Shown here: positions 1-6,825 of the stretch, piece by piece
Layout: each line of letters starts with the position of its first letter
Position numbering within the stretch: position 1 is the stretch's first letter
Source: Alphaproteobacteria bacterium
Lineage (GTDB): Bacteria > Pseudomonadota > Alphaproteobacteria > Sphingomonadales > Sphingomonadaceae
Reading direction: 5' to 3'
Length of the DNA: 6,957 bases
Assembly: GCA_005882415.1 (NCBI GenBank)
Contig: VBAE01000159.1
Location: forward strand, 1 to 6,957
Made by a program: the position numbers and the translations under genes
The notes under the pieces: model-generated
Database searches by the model: none
Seen by the model: only the letters and a program-made list of their open reading frames with translations
Told to the model about the DNA's origin: nothing

Positions 1-1117
1 AAGAAATTGCTCGTCTACGGCTCCCATTTTGCCGAGGATCTGGCCGATGCGCGGCGTTTCGGGTGGGACGTTCCGACCTGCGCTTTCCACTGGCCGACGC
101 TTCGCGACAACGTCCTCGCCGAAGTGTCGCGGCTGGAGGCGGCCTACACCGACACGCTCAACAACCATAAGGTCGAGGTGCTGAAGGAGCGGGCGACCCT
201 TACCGGTCCGAATGAGGTCAAACTGGTTTCGGGCCGCACCGTCACCGCCAAATACATCCTGATCGCGACCGGGGCCACTCCGGTCGTGCCGAGCTTCCCC
301 GGAAACGAGCACGGCATCACCTCCAACGAGGCCTTCCACCTCGACGCGCTGCCCAAGCGCGTGGTGATCGCCGGCGCCGGCTATATCGCCAACGAGTTCG
401 CCGGAATCTTCCACAATCTCGGCAGCCACGTGACGCTGGTGAACCGCAGCGACGTGATCCTTCGCGGCTATGACGGAGAAGAGGGAGGACGGCACCCTCC
501 TGGTCCACATGCAGGGCTGCGATCCGATCGAAGCCGACACCGTCATGTACGCGATCGGCCGCCGGCCCAATACCGACGGCCTCGGGCTGGAAGCCGCCGG
601 AGTCGAGGTGGACGACAAGGGCGCCGTGGTGGTCGACGCCGACAATCGCTCGACCGTGGAGAGCGTCTACGCGGTCGGCGACGTCACCAACCGCGTCCAG
701 CTCACCCCCGTCGCGATCCGGGAGGGCCAGGCCTTCGCCGACACCATGTTCGGCGGCAAACCGACCCGCGTCGACTATGAGAACATCCCCTCCGCCGTCT
801 TCAGCCACCCGCCGCTGGCCGGGGTCGGGATGACCGAGGGGCAGGCGCGCAACAAGCTCGGCTCGGTCAAGACCTACACGTCGGACTTCCGCGCGATGAA
901 GAACGTCCTCGCCGGCCGCAACGAGCGCGCCCTCTACAAGCTCGTCGTCAACAGCGAAAACGACCAGGTGGTCGGAATCCACATGATCGGCCCCGACGCC
1001 CCCGAAATCCTCCAGGCCGCCGCGATCGCGGTCAAGGCGAAGCTCACCAAGGCGGACTTCGACGCGGTGGTGGCGCTGCATCCCACGATGGCCGAAGAGC
1101 TGGTGCTGATGAAGTGA
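1..1117 (+). pseudogene. gor: Glutathione reductase, 5'-partial, disrupted by internal deletion with frameshift
   Basis: An intact enzyme would use NADPH to reduce glutathione disulfide in the cytoplasm through FAD and a redox-active dithiol. The reading frame is already open at base 1 (KKLLVYGSHFAEDL), the stretch that follows the second redox cysteine in this family, so about the first 45-50 residues lie outside the window. Frame 1 runs through the ATG motif (IATGATP, 262-282), the NADPH-domain motif GAGYIANEFAG (373-405), and the arginines of VNR and ILR typical of NADPH-specific members. It reads as Gor up to GYD (ends 474). Homology then continues in frame 2 from about 476 (EKREDGTLLVHM), through the FAD motif AVGDV and the dimerisation domain, to HPTMAEELVLMK, which carries the catalytic His (1079-1081) and Glu (1094-1096). 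Compared with E. coli Gor, about 25-28 residues of the NADPH domain are missing at the junction. Unless this is an assembly error, no functional protein can be made: frame 1 runs on as Arg/Gly/Pro-rich nonsense to a stop at 778-780. Family identity is very secure; true pseudogene status is less so. Confidence 0.88.
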
Positions 1118-1121
1118 CCTT

Positions 1122-1214
1122 CGTCATTCCGGCGAAAGCCGGAATCCATGAACACGGCCGCTCGAAATCTCGAACCGCGGTGTTCATGGACCCCGGATCA
1201 AGTCCGGGGTGACG
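1122..1214. repeat. Compound intergenic palindrome able to form a four-way junction
   Basis: The element starts 4 bp after the gor stop codon and is bounded by CGTC (1122-1125) and GACG (1211-1214). Three hairpins fill it with no unpaired base between them. Arm 1 is an 8-bp perfect stem with a GAAA loop (1126-1133 with 1138-1145). Arm 2 is a 10-bp perfect stem (CCATGAACAC, 1146-1155, with 1180-1189), whose interior can pair further as CGC/GCG and TCGA/TCGA around an AATC loop. Arm 3 is an 8-bp perfect stem (ACCCCGGA, 1190-1197, with 1203-1210). Palindromes of this kind are dispersed repeats in many proteobacterial genomes, and their translations give well-known spurious peptides such as WIPAFAGMT. 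It may also stabilise or end the gor transcript, but there is no T-run for a classical intrinsic terminator. Confidence 0.85.
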
Positions 1215-1229
1215 GGTTGGCGACGCCGC

Positions 1230-1243
1230 GCTAAGCCACAGCG
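1230..1243 (+). promoter_or_regulatory. Weak -10-like site immediately before hmgA; no Shine-Dalgarno
   Basis: GCTAAGCC at 1230-1237 precedes the hmgA ATG (1244) by only a few bases, and no purine-rich ribosome binding site is present between the repeat and the start codon. The arrangement resembles the CTATAGG box before the oxidoreductase gene at 2926. It would fit a leaderless or very short-leader transcript. This is inference from one short, weak motif. Confidence 0.25.
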
Positions 1244-2536
1244 ATGACCGATCCCGCCTACATGTCCGGCTTTGGCAATCACTTCTCCACCGAAGCCGTG
1301 CCCGGCGCACTGCCCGAGGGCCGCAACTCGCCGCAGAAGCCTGCTTTCGGCCTCTATGCCGAGCAGCTCTCCGGCACCGCCTTCACGACGCCGAGGCATG
1401 AGAACCGGCGCTCCTGGCTCTACCGGATGCGGCCTTCCGCCGAGCATCCGCCTTACGCGCCCTACCAGGGCGGCCCCTTCTACAGCGCCGAACTCCTTCA
1501 CTATCCGCTGCCCCCCAACCGGTTGCGCTGGGATCCGCTCGCCCTCCCCGAAGCGCCCACCGACCTCATAGATTCGATGACCACCATGGTCGCCAATGGC
1601 GATCCGGAAGCGCTGTCGGGGGTCGCGGTCCACATCTACCGGGCCAATGCCGACATGAAGGAGCGCTTCTTCTTCAACGCCGACGGCGAGATGCTCTTCA
1701 TCCCGCAAGCGGGCCGGCTCGAGCTGCTCACCGAGATGGGAAGGATCGAGGTTTCGCCCGGTGAGGTGGCGCTCGTCCCGCGCGGGGTGCGCTTCCGGGC
1801 GCTGCTGCCGGACGGCGAGGCAAGCGGCTACGTCGCCGAGAATTACGGCGCGCTGTTCCGGCTACCCGAATTGGGCCCGATCGGCTCTAACGGCCTCGCC
1901 AATTCCCGCGACTTCCTCACCCCCGTCGCCGCCTATGAGGATGCGGACGGCGAGGTGGAGCTCGTCCAGAAATATCTCGGCCGCCTGTGGACCACCACGC
2001 TCGATCACTCGCCGCTCGATGTCGTCGCTTGGCACGGCAATCTCGCGCCCTGGAAATACGATCTCGCCCGCTTCAACACGATCGGGACGGTGAGCTTCGA
2101 CCATCCCGACCCCAGCATCTTCACCGTCCTCACCAGCCCGTCCGAGACTCCCGGCCGCGCCAATGCCGATTTCGTCATCTTCCCGCCGCGCTGGATGGTG
2201 GCCGAGGACACGTTCCGCCCGCCCTGGTTCCACCGCAACGTGATGAGCGAGTGCATGGGGCTGATCAAAGGCGCCTATGACGCCAAGGCCGACGGCTTCG
2301 CGCCGGGCGCGCTGTCGCTCCACAACCTCATGTCCGGCCACGGCCCCGACGTCGCGAGCTGGAGGGGCGCGACCGAGGCGGACCTCAAGCCCCACAAGAT
2401 CGAAGGCACGATGGCCTTCATGGTCGAAAGCTGCTGGCCCTTCCGCCCCACCGCCTTCGCGATGGACACCGACGCGCTCCAGCAGGATTACGACTCAGCC
2501 TGGGGCGGCTTCCCCAAGGCGACGCTGCCGCGCTGA
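1244..2536 (+). CDS. hmgA: Homogentisate 1,2-dioxygenase
   Basis: This cytoplasmic, non-heme Fe(II) enzyme of phenylalanine and tyrosine breakdown opens the ring of homogentisate with O2 to give 4-maleylacetoacetate. The 430-residue protein is the usual length for bacterial members and begins with the family signature (YMSGFGNHFSTEA, residues 6-18). The iron ligands are all present: His330 (PPWFHRN), Glu336 (MSECMG) and His366 (SGHGPD). Their spacing of 6 and 30 residues equals that of the human enzyme (335/341/371). The active-site His287 in SFDHPDPSIF matches human His292. ATG 1244 is preferred over the in-frame ATG at 1262 because the latter would begin inside the conserved N-terminal motif. 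It is codirectional with gor but separated from it by a palindromic repeat, and it abuts the convergent gene downstream. No other gene of the homogentisate pathway (hppD, maiA, fahA) lies in the window, so here it stands alone. Apparently intact. Confidence 0.97.
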   Translation: MTDPAYMSGFGNHFSTEAVPGALPEGRNSPQKPAFGLYAEQLSGTAFTTPRHENRRSWLYRMRPSAEHPPYAPYQGGPFYSAELLHYPLPPNRLRWDPLALPEAPTDLIDSMTTMVANGDPEALSGVAVHIYRANADMKERFFFNADGEMLFIPQAGRLELLTEMGRIEVSPGEVALVPRGVRFRALLPDGEASGYVAENYGALFRLPELGPIGSNGLANSRDFLTPVAAYEDADGEVELVQKYLGRLWTTTLDHSPLDVVAWHGNLAPWKYDLARFNTIGTVSFDHPDPSIFTVLTSPSETPGRANADFVIFPPRWMVAEDTFRPPWFHRNVMSECMGLIKGAYDAKADGFAPGALSLHNLMSGHGPDVASWRGATEADLKPHKIEGTMAFMVESCWPFRPTAFAMDTDALQQDYDSAWGGFPKATLPR

Positions 2537-2833
2537 CTATTGCCAGCGGCGGGCGGCCGGGGGTCTCGGCTCGGTGGCGCCATAGCCGTAGCGGATAGTC
2601 ACCGGCTCGTTGCAGCCCTCGACCTGCCGAACCACCGCAAGGGTGAGGTTCCCGGCGGGCAGCTCGCCAAGGTTTCGCACCTGCGGGGCGGGAGCGCGTT
2701 CGTCGGCGTGCCGGGCGAGAGGATTGCCGGGGCAGTTCGTCGAACGGGGCTCGGCGGGGGCGGGGGGAGCGGCGGCCCCGCTGAACGGCACGATCAGCGT
2801 GAGCAGGGACGCGGCGAGGAGCAGGAGGCGCAT
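2537..2833 (-). CDS. Small putative secreted protein with two cysteines, function unknown
   Basis: I do not recognise a named family. The 98-residue product starts with a clear Sec-type signal peptide: MRLLLLAASLLTLIVPF, then SGAAA, with probable cleavage near residue 22. The mature part is Pro/Ala-rich, then contains NCPGNPLARH, VRNLGELPAGNLTLAVV and VEGCNEP. The two cysteines, about 38 residues apart, could form a disulfide in the periplasm. The tail is basic and proline-rich (RPPAARRWQ). The frame is open further upstream to 2884, but ATG 2833 is chosen because it begins the signal peptide and has AAAGGAG at ideal spacing. Its stop codon directly abuts the hmgA stop on the opposite strand. 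The signal peptide, Shine-Dalgarno and promoter together make it a credible gene rather than a shadow. Small secreted proteins of this general look are common hypotheticals in sphingomonads, which is recollection and not a search result. Confidence 0.75.
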   Translation of the reverse strand: MRLLLLAASLLTLIVPFSGAAAPPAPAEPRSTNCPGNPLARHADERAPAPQVRNLGELPAGNLTLAVVRQVEGCNEPVTIRYGYGATEPRPPAARRWQ

Positions 2834-2839
2834 GGGGTT

Positions 2840-2846
2840 CTCCTTT
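2840..2846 (-). promoter_or_regulatory. Shine-Dalgarno of the small secreted protein gene
   Basis: On the minus strand AAAGGAG lies 6 bases before ATG 2833. It decides the start codon in favour of the signal-peptide methionine over the upstream in-frame ATG at 2884. Confidence 0.75.
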
Positions 2847-2854
2847 CGCCCGCC

Positions 2855-2884
2855 CTTATACCTCCCCGGCCCCGAGTCGCGCAA
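2855..2884 (-). promoter_or_regulatory. Sigma-70-type promoter of the small secreted protein gene
   Basis: On the minus strand TTGCGC (2884-2879) and TATAAG (2860-2855) are separated by 18 bases. Transcription would start near 2848, just upstream of the Shine-Dalgarno, giving a leader of about 15 bases. Both boxes are close to consensus, and they stand out in otherwise GC-only surroundings. Confidence 0.55.
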
Positions 2885-2910
2885 CGGCTGGCCGGGGGCG
2901 GGGGGTCTGG

Positions 2911-2917
2911 CTATAGG
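2911..2917 (+). promoter_or_regulatory. -10-like box for the oxidoreductase gene, possible leaderless start
   Basis: CTATAGG at 2911-2917 is the only AT-containing box in the spacer near the plus-strand start. A transcript starting about 7 bases downstream would begin almost at ATG 2926. No Shine-Dalgarno precedes that ATG and no convincing -35 box is visible, so a leaderless mRNA is plausible. Inference only. Confidence 0.35.
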
Positions 2918-2925
2918 CTCCGGCC

Positions 2926-4521
2926 ATGGGGCAGAATATCGACAGCGACGTCATCGTCATCGGGGCGGGGCATAACGGCCTTGCCTGCGCTTATTATCTC
3001 GCCGCCAGGGGCATGAAGGTGACGATGATCGAGCGCCGCCATGTCGTCGGGGGCGCGGCGGTGACCGAGGAATTCGCGCCCGGCTTCCGCAATTCGACCG
3101 CAAGCTACACGGTCAGCCTGCTCAACCCGACCGTGATCGAGGACATGCGGCTCTACGACCATGGCCTGAAGGTCGTGCTCCGCAAGATCGACAATTTCCT
3201 GCCCACTTTGGGCCCCGACCACCTCCTCTCCGGCCGCGGCGGCCTCACTCGACGCGAGATCGCCCGCCATTCGGCCAAGGACGCCGAAGGATACGACGCC
3301 TACTCCAAGGCGCTGGAATCGGTGGTCGCGATCCTAAAGCAGTGGATCCTGCGCGCCCCGCCCAATGCTGGCGGCGGGATCGGCGACATCTTCGCGGCGC
3401 TGAGCCTCGGCAACAGCGTCCGCGGCATGAGCTCCGAGGAGCAGCGCAATCTGTTCGACTTCTTCACCAAGTCGGCCGGAGAGATCCTCGACCGCTATTT
3501 CGAAACGCCGATCGTCCAGGCTTTGTTCGGCTTCGACGCCGTGGTCGGCAATTATGCCAGCCCCTACGACCCGGGCTCCGCCTACGTCCTCCTCCACCAT
3601 CTGTTCGGCGAGGCGGCGGGGGTGGCCGGCGCCTGGGGCCATGCGATCGGAGGCATGGGCGCGATCACCCAGGCGATGGCCAAGGCGGCGCGGGCGAAGG
3701 GGGTGGAGATCGTCCTCGACACCCCGGTCGACGAGATAATCGTCGAGCGCGGCCGGGCGGCGGGCGTCTCCGCGGGCGGGCGGACCTATCGGGCGAAGGC
3801 GGTGGTCGCCAACGTCAACCCGCACTTCCTCTTCACCCGGCTCCTGCCCGAGGGCGCTGTGGCCCCCGATATCGAGCGGCGGATGGCCGGCTGGGGCGCC
3901 GAGAGCGCGACTTTCCGGATGAACGTCGCTCTGTCCGAGCTGCCCCGCTTCACCAGCCTGCCCCAGCCCGGCGACCATCTCACCGCCGGCATCATCGTCG
4001 CGCCGTCGCTCGCCTACATGGACCGCGCCTATACGACCGCCCGCTCGGAAGGCTGGGCGCGCGAGCCGATCGTCGAGATGCTGATCCCCTCCACCCTCGA
4101 CGACAGCCTCGCCCCCGCCGGAGCCCATGTCGCCAGCCTGTTCTGCCAGCATTTCCCCTACGACGTGGAAGGCGGCTGGGAAGCGCGGGTGGACGAAGCG
4201 GCGGACCACATCATCGCCCATGTCGACCGCTACGCCCCGGGCTTCAAAGCGTCGGTCGTGGGCCGCCTCGCGCTGTCGCCCTGGCACCTCGAGCAGCGCT
4301 TCGGGGTCCCGCGCGGCGACATCTTCCACGGCAAGATGGGCCTCGACCAACTCTTCTCCGCCCGCCCGATGCTCGGCCACGCCGATTACCGCATGCCGCT
4401 CAAGGGCCTCTACCTCTGCGGCTCCGGCGCCCACCCCGGCGGCGGCGTCACCGGCGCCCCGGGCCACAACGCGGCGAAAGCGGTGCTGGCGGACAGGAAG
4501 AAACTCACCCGCGCCGCCTGA
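2926..4521 (+). CDS. FAD-dependent oxidoreductase of the PYROXD2 / phytoene-desaturase-like family
   Basis: This is a predicted soluble FAD enzyme whose substrate is unknown. Human PYROXD2 is its recognisable relative, and carotenoid desaturases (CrtI) belong to the same broad superfamily. The N-terminus has the dinucleotide-binding fold VIVIGAGHNG (Gly13, Gly15, Gly18), ending at Glu36 for the FAD ribose, then VVGGAA. The middle contains family-typical stretches such as GYDAYSKALE, ASPYDPGSAYVLLHH and GAWGHAIGGMGAITQAMA. The C-terminal FAD motif is GLYLCGSGAHPGGG (from residue 494), continuing VTGAPGHNAA. At 531 residues it is near the expected length, with no visible deletion. ATG 2926 is the only sensible start before the nucleotide-binding strand, although no Shine-Dalgarno precedes it. 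It is divergent from the small secreted protein gene (92-bp spacer), and its last 17 bases overlap the end of the convergent transporter gene. No carotenoid genes are nearby, so a CrtI function is not supported. Confidence 0.93.
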   Translation: MGQNIDSDVIVIGAGHNGLACAYYLAARGMKVTMIERRHVVGGAAVTEEFAPGFRNSTASYTVSLLNPTVIEDMRLYDHGLKVVLRKIDNFLPTLGPDHLLSGRGGLTRREIARHSAKDAEGYDAYSKALESVVAILKQWILRAPPNAGGGIGDIFAALSLGNSVRGMSSEEQRNLFDFFTKSAGEILDRYFETPIVQALFGFDAVVGNYASPYDPGSAYVLLHHLFGEAAGVAGAWGHAIGGMGAITQAMAKAARAKGVEIVLDTPVDEIIVERGRAAGVSAGGRTYRAKAVVANVNPHFLFTRLLPEGAVAPDIERRMAGWGAESATFRMNVALSELPRFTSLPQPGDHLTAGIIVAPSLAYMDRAYTTARSEGWAREPIVEMLIPSTLDDSLAPAGAHVASLFCQHFPYDVEGGWEARVDEAADHIIAHVDRYAPGFKASVVGRLALSPWHLEQRFGVPRGDIFHGKMGLDQLFSARPMLGHADYRMPLKGLYLCGSGAHPGGGVTGAPGHNAAKAVLADRKKLTRAA

Positions 4522-5584
4522 CCAGGGCAAGGAGCAAGGCGAGCAGCGCAAACACCCCACCGGCCGCGAAGGTCGCCTGCGGGCCGATCGCATCCCACAG
4601 CACCCCCGCGACCACGCTCGCCACGAGCATCGCCACCCCGCTCGCCAGGTTGAACAGCCCGAAGGCCGACCCCCGCACCCGCGCCGGGGCAACATCCGCG
4701 ACCATCTTCGCCATCAGCCCCTCCCCAATCAGCACCAGCAGTCCCCACAGCAGCAGCGTCCTTGCCGCCATCCGGTCCGCAAGCACCCCGGCCGGGTAGG
4801 CACCGAGCGAATAGACCGCGTTCATCGCCACCAGCACCAGCGGCGCCAGCGCCAGCGGCAGCCCCTCGCCGGTCGCGCGCAGCACCAGGAAGGCCTCGCT
4901 GAACCGCGCCAGCGTGAACACCACCCCGATCGCAACCACGTTCCAGAAGGGCGACCCGAGCGCCTTCAGCTCGGCGAAGCGGATCGGCGGCGGCGCCTCG
5001 CCGGGCGCCCGGGGCGGGTCGTCGACCCCGACCAGAACGCATAAAACCGCCAGCGCCGCCGGCACCAGCGCCACCCAGAACACCGCCCGCATGTCGTTCG
5101 AAAACACCACCATCAGCCCGACCGCGAGCAACGGCCCGGCGAACGCGCCGACCGTGTCCATCGCCTGCCTGAGCCCGAACGCCCGGCCCCTGATCTCCGC
5201 CGGAGTCACATCGGCAACCAAGGCATCCCTCGGCGCCCCCCGCAGGCCCTTGCCGATCCGGTCCGCGAACCGCGCGCCAAGCACGACGCCGATGCTCCCC
5301 GCGAGCGGAAAGAGCGGCTTCGACAGCGCCGCCAGCCCATAGCCCAAAAGGATCAGCGGCTTCCTCCGCCCCATCCGGTCCGACAGCCATCCCGAGAAGA
5401 CCTTGGAGATGGACGCAGTCGCCTCGGCGATCCCGTCGATCACCCCCACCGCCGCCACGCTCGCCCCCAAAGTCACCGTCAGGAACAAGGGCAGCAGCCC
5501 GTGAATAATTTCCGACGACAGGTCCATGAACAGGCTGACGAACCCCAGCGCCCACACGGTTCGCGGCATTGCCGGCTTGGTCAT
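4505..5584 (-). CDS. Major facilitator superfamily transporter, probably shortened by an in-frame deletion
   Basis: This is an inner-membrane secondary transporter; no substrate can be read from the sequence. The protein opens with WALGFVSLFMDLSSEIIHGLLP (residues 11-32), typical of a proteobacterial MFS group. MFS motif A lies between helices 2 and 3 (GWLSDRMGRRKPL, 65-77). The two halves show the family's internal symmetry: GWLSDR and later VADVTPAEIRGRAFGL in the first half, GVLADR (266-271) and VADVAPARVRGSAFGL (295-310) in the second. The distance between the matching aspartates is 56 residues in the first half but 27 in the second. About 29 residues, roughly helix 10 plus a loop, thus appear lost near residue 287 (around base 4725). 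At 359 residues it is also shorter than the roughly 400 usual for MFS. ATG 5584 is chosen because it begins directly before helix 1; AGGAAG lies about 11 bases upstream, somewhat far. ATG 5569 is an alternative. The frame stays open to 5782, but that part overlaps the divergent dehydrogenase gene and looks non-coding. Function after such a loss is doubtful. Confidence 0.88.
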   Translation of the reverse strand: MTKPAMPRTVWALGFVSLFMDLSSEIIHGLLPLFLTVTLGASVAAVGVIDGIAEATASISKVFSGWLSDRMGRRKPLILLGYGLAALSKPLFPLAGSIGVVLGARFADRIGKGLRGAPRDALVADVTPAEIRGRAFGLRQAMDTVGAFAGPLLAVGLMVVFSNDMRAVFWVALVPAALAVLCVLVGVDDPPRAPGEAPPPIRFAELKALGSPFWNVVAIGVVFTLARFSEAFLVLRATGEGLPLALAPLVLVAMNAVYSLGAYPAGVLADRMAARTLLLWGLLVLIGEGLMAKMVADVAPARVRGSAFGLFNLASGVAMLVASVVAGVLWDAIGPQATFAAGGVFALLALLLALVRRRG

Positions 5585-5620
5585 GGGCTTCGACACTTCC
5601 TTTTCCGCGCGGACTTGATT

Positions 5621-5643
5621 CTCCTCCCCGGAACGGGGAGGAG
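5621..5643. repeat. Perfect 10-bp palindrome in the divergent spacer
   Basis: CTCCTCCCCG (5621-5630) and CGGGGAGGAG (5634-5643) are exact reverse complements around a GAA loop. The element sits between the divergent transporter and dehydrogenase genes and ends 14 bases before the dehydrogenase start codon. It would form a hairpin in the leader of the dehydrogenase mRNA if transcription starts upstream of it. It could instead be a dispersed repeat or a protein-binding site. I see no convincing -35/-10 pair for either gene in this 73-bp spacer. Confidence 0.7.
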
Positions 5644-5644
5644 C

Positions 5645-5651
5645 GAGGAGA
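5645..5651 (+). promoter_or_regulatory. Shine-Dalgarno of the S-(hydroxymethyl)glutathione dehydrogenase gene
   Basis: GAGGAGA at 5645-5651 lies 6 bases before ATG 5658 and directly follows the palindrome. The palindrome's right arm also contains a GGAGG that could compete with or be masked from ribosomes. Confidence 0.65.
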
Positions 5652-5657
5652 GATAGG

Positions 5658-6770
<1,113 letters not shown>

Positions 6771-6808
6771 GCTGGATCGACATTTACTTGCCGGCTGGGA
6801 ATTTCATC

Positions 6809-6825
6809 CCCTCTCCCCAGGGGGG
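6809..6825. repeat. Half of an intergenic palindrome after frmA, apparently interrupted
   Basis: CCCCTCTCCCC reads at about 6808-6818 and is followed by AGGGGGG, so the inner part pairs (CCCC/GGGG around AG). The expected continuation of the right arm (GAGAGGGG) is missing and is replaced by the ACCGTTGCAAAA of the putative insertion sequence. When whole, the hairpin would be a plausible transcript end for frmA. Confidence 0.4.

Noticed and set aside
317..1081. A 254-codon minus-strand open frame antisense to gor
   Set aside because: It is a shadow: the plus strand carries recognisable glutathione reductase sequence on both sides of the frameshift.
934..1310. Short minus-strand frames containing SGFRRNDE and WIPAFAGMT peptides
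   Set aside because: These are translations of the dispersed palindromic repeat at 1122-1214, a well-known source of spurious protein predictions.
2540..3016. Plus-strand open frame over the small secreted protein gene
   Set aside because: It is glycine/arginine-rich without recognisable motifs, and it overlaps both the better supported minus-strand gene and the start of the oxidoreductase.
2926..4521. Carotenoid phytoene desaturase (CrtI) as the identity of the FAD oxidoreductase
   Set aside because: Internal and C-terminal motifs match the PYROXD2-like group rather than CrtI, and no carotenoid biosynthesis genes are near.
3334..4695. A 453-codon minus-strand open frame antisense to the PYROXD2-like gene
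   Set aside because: Composition is typical of an antisense shadow, and the plus strand encodes a full-length protein with clear N- and C-terminal FAD motifs.
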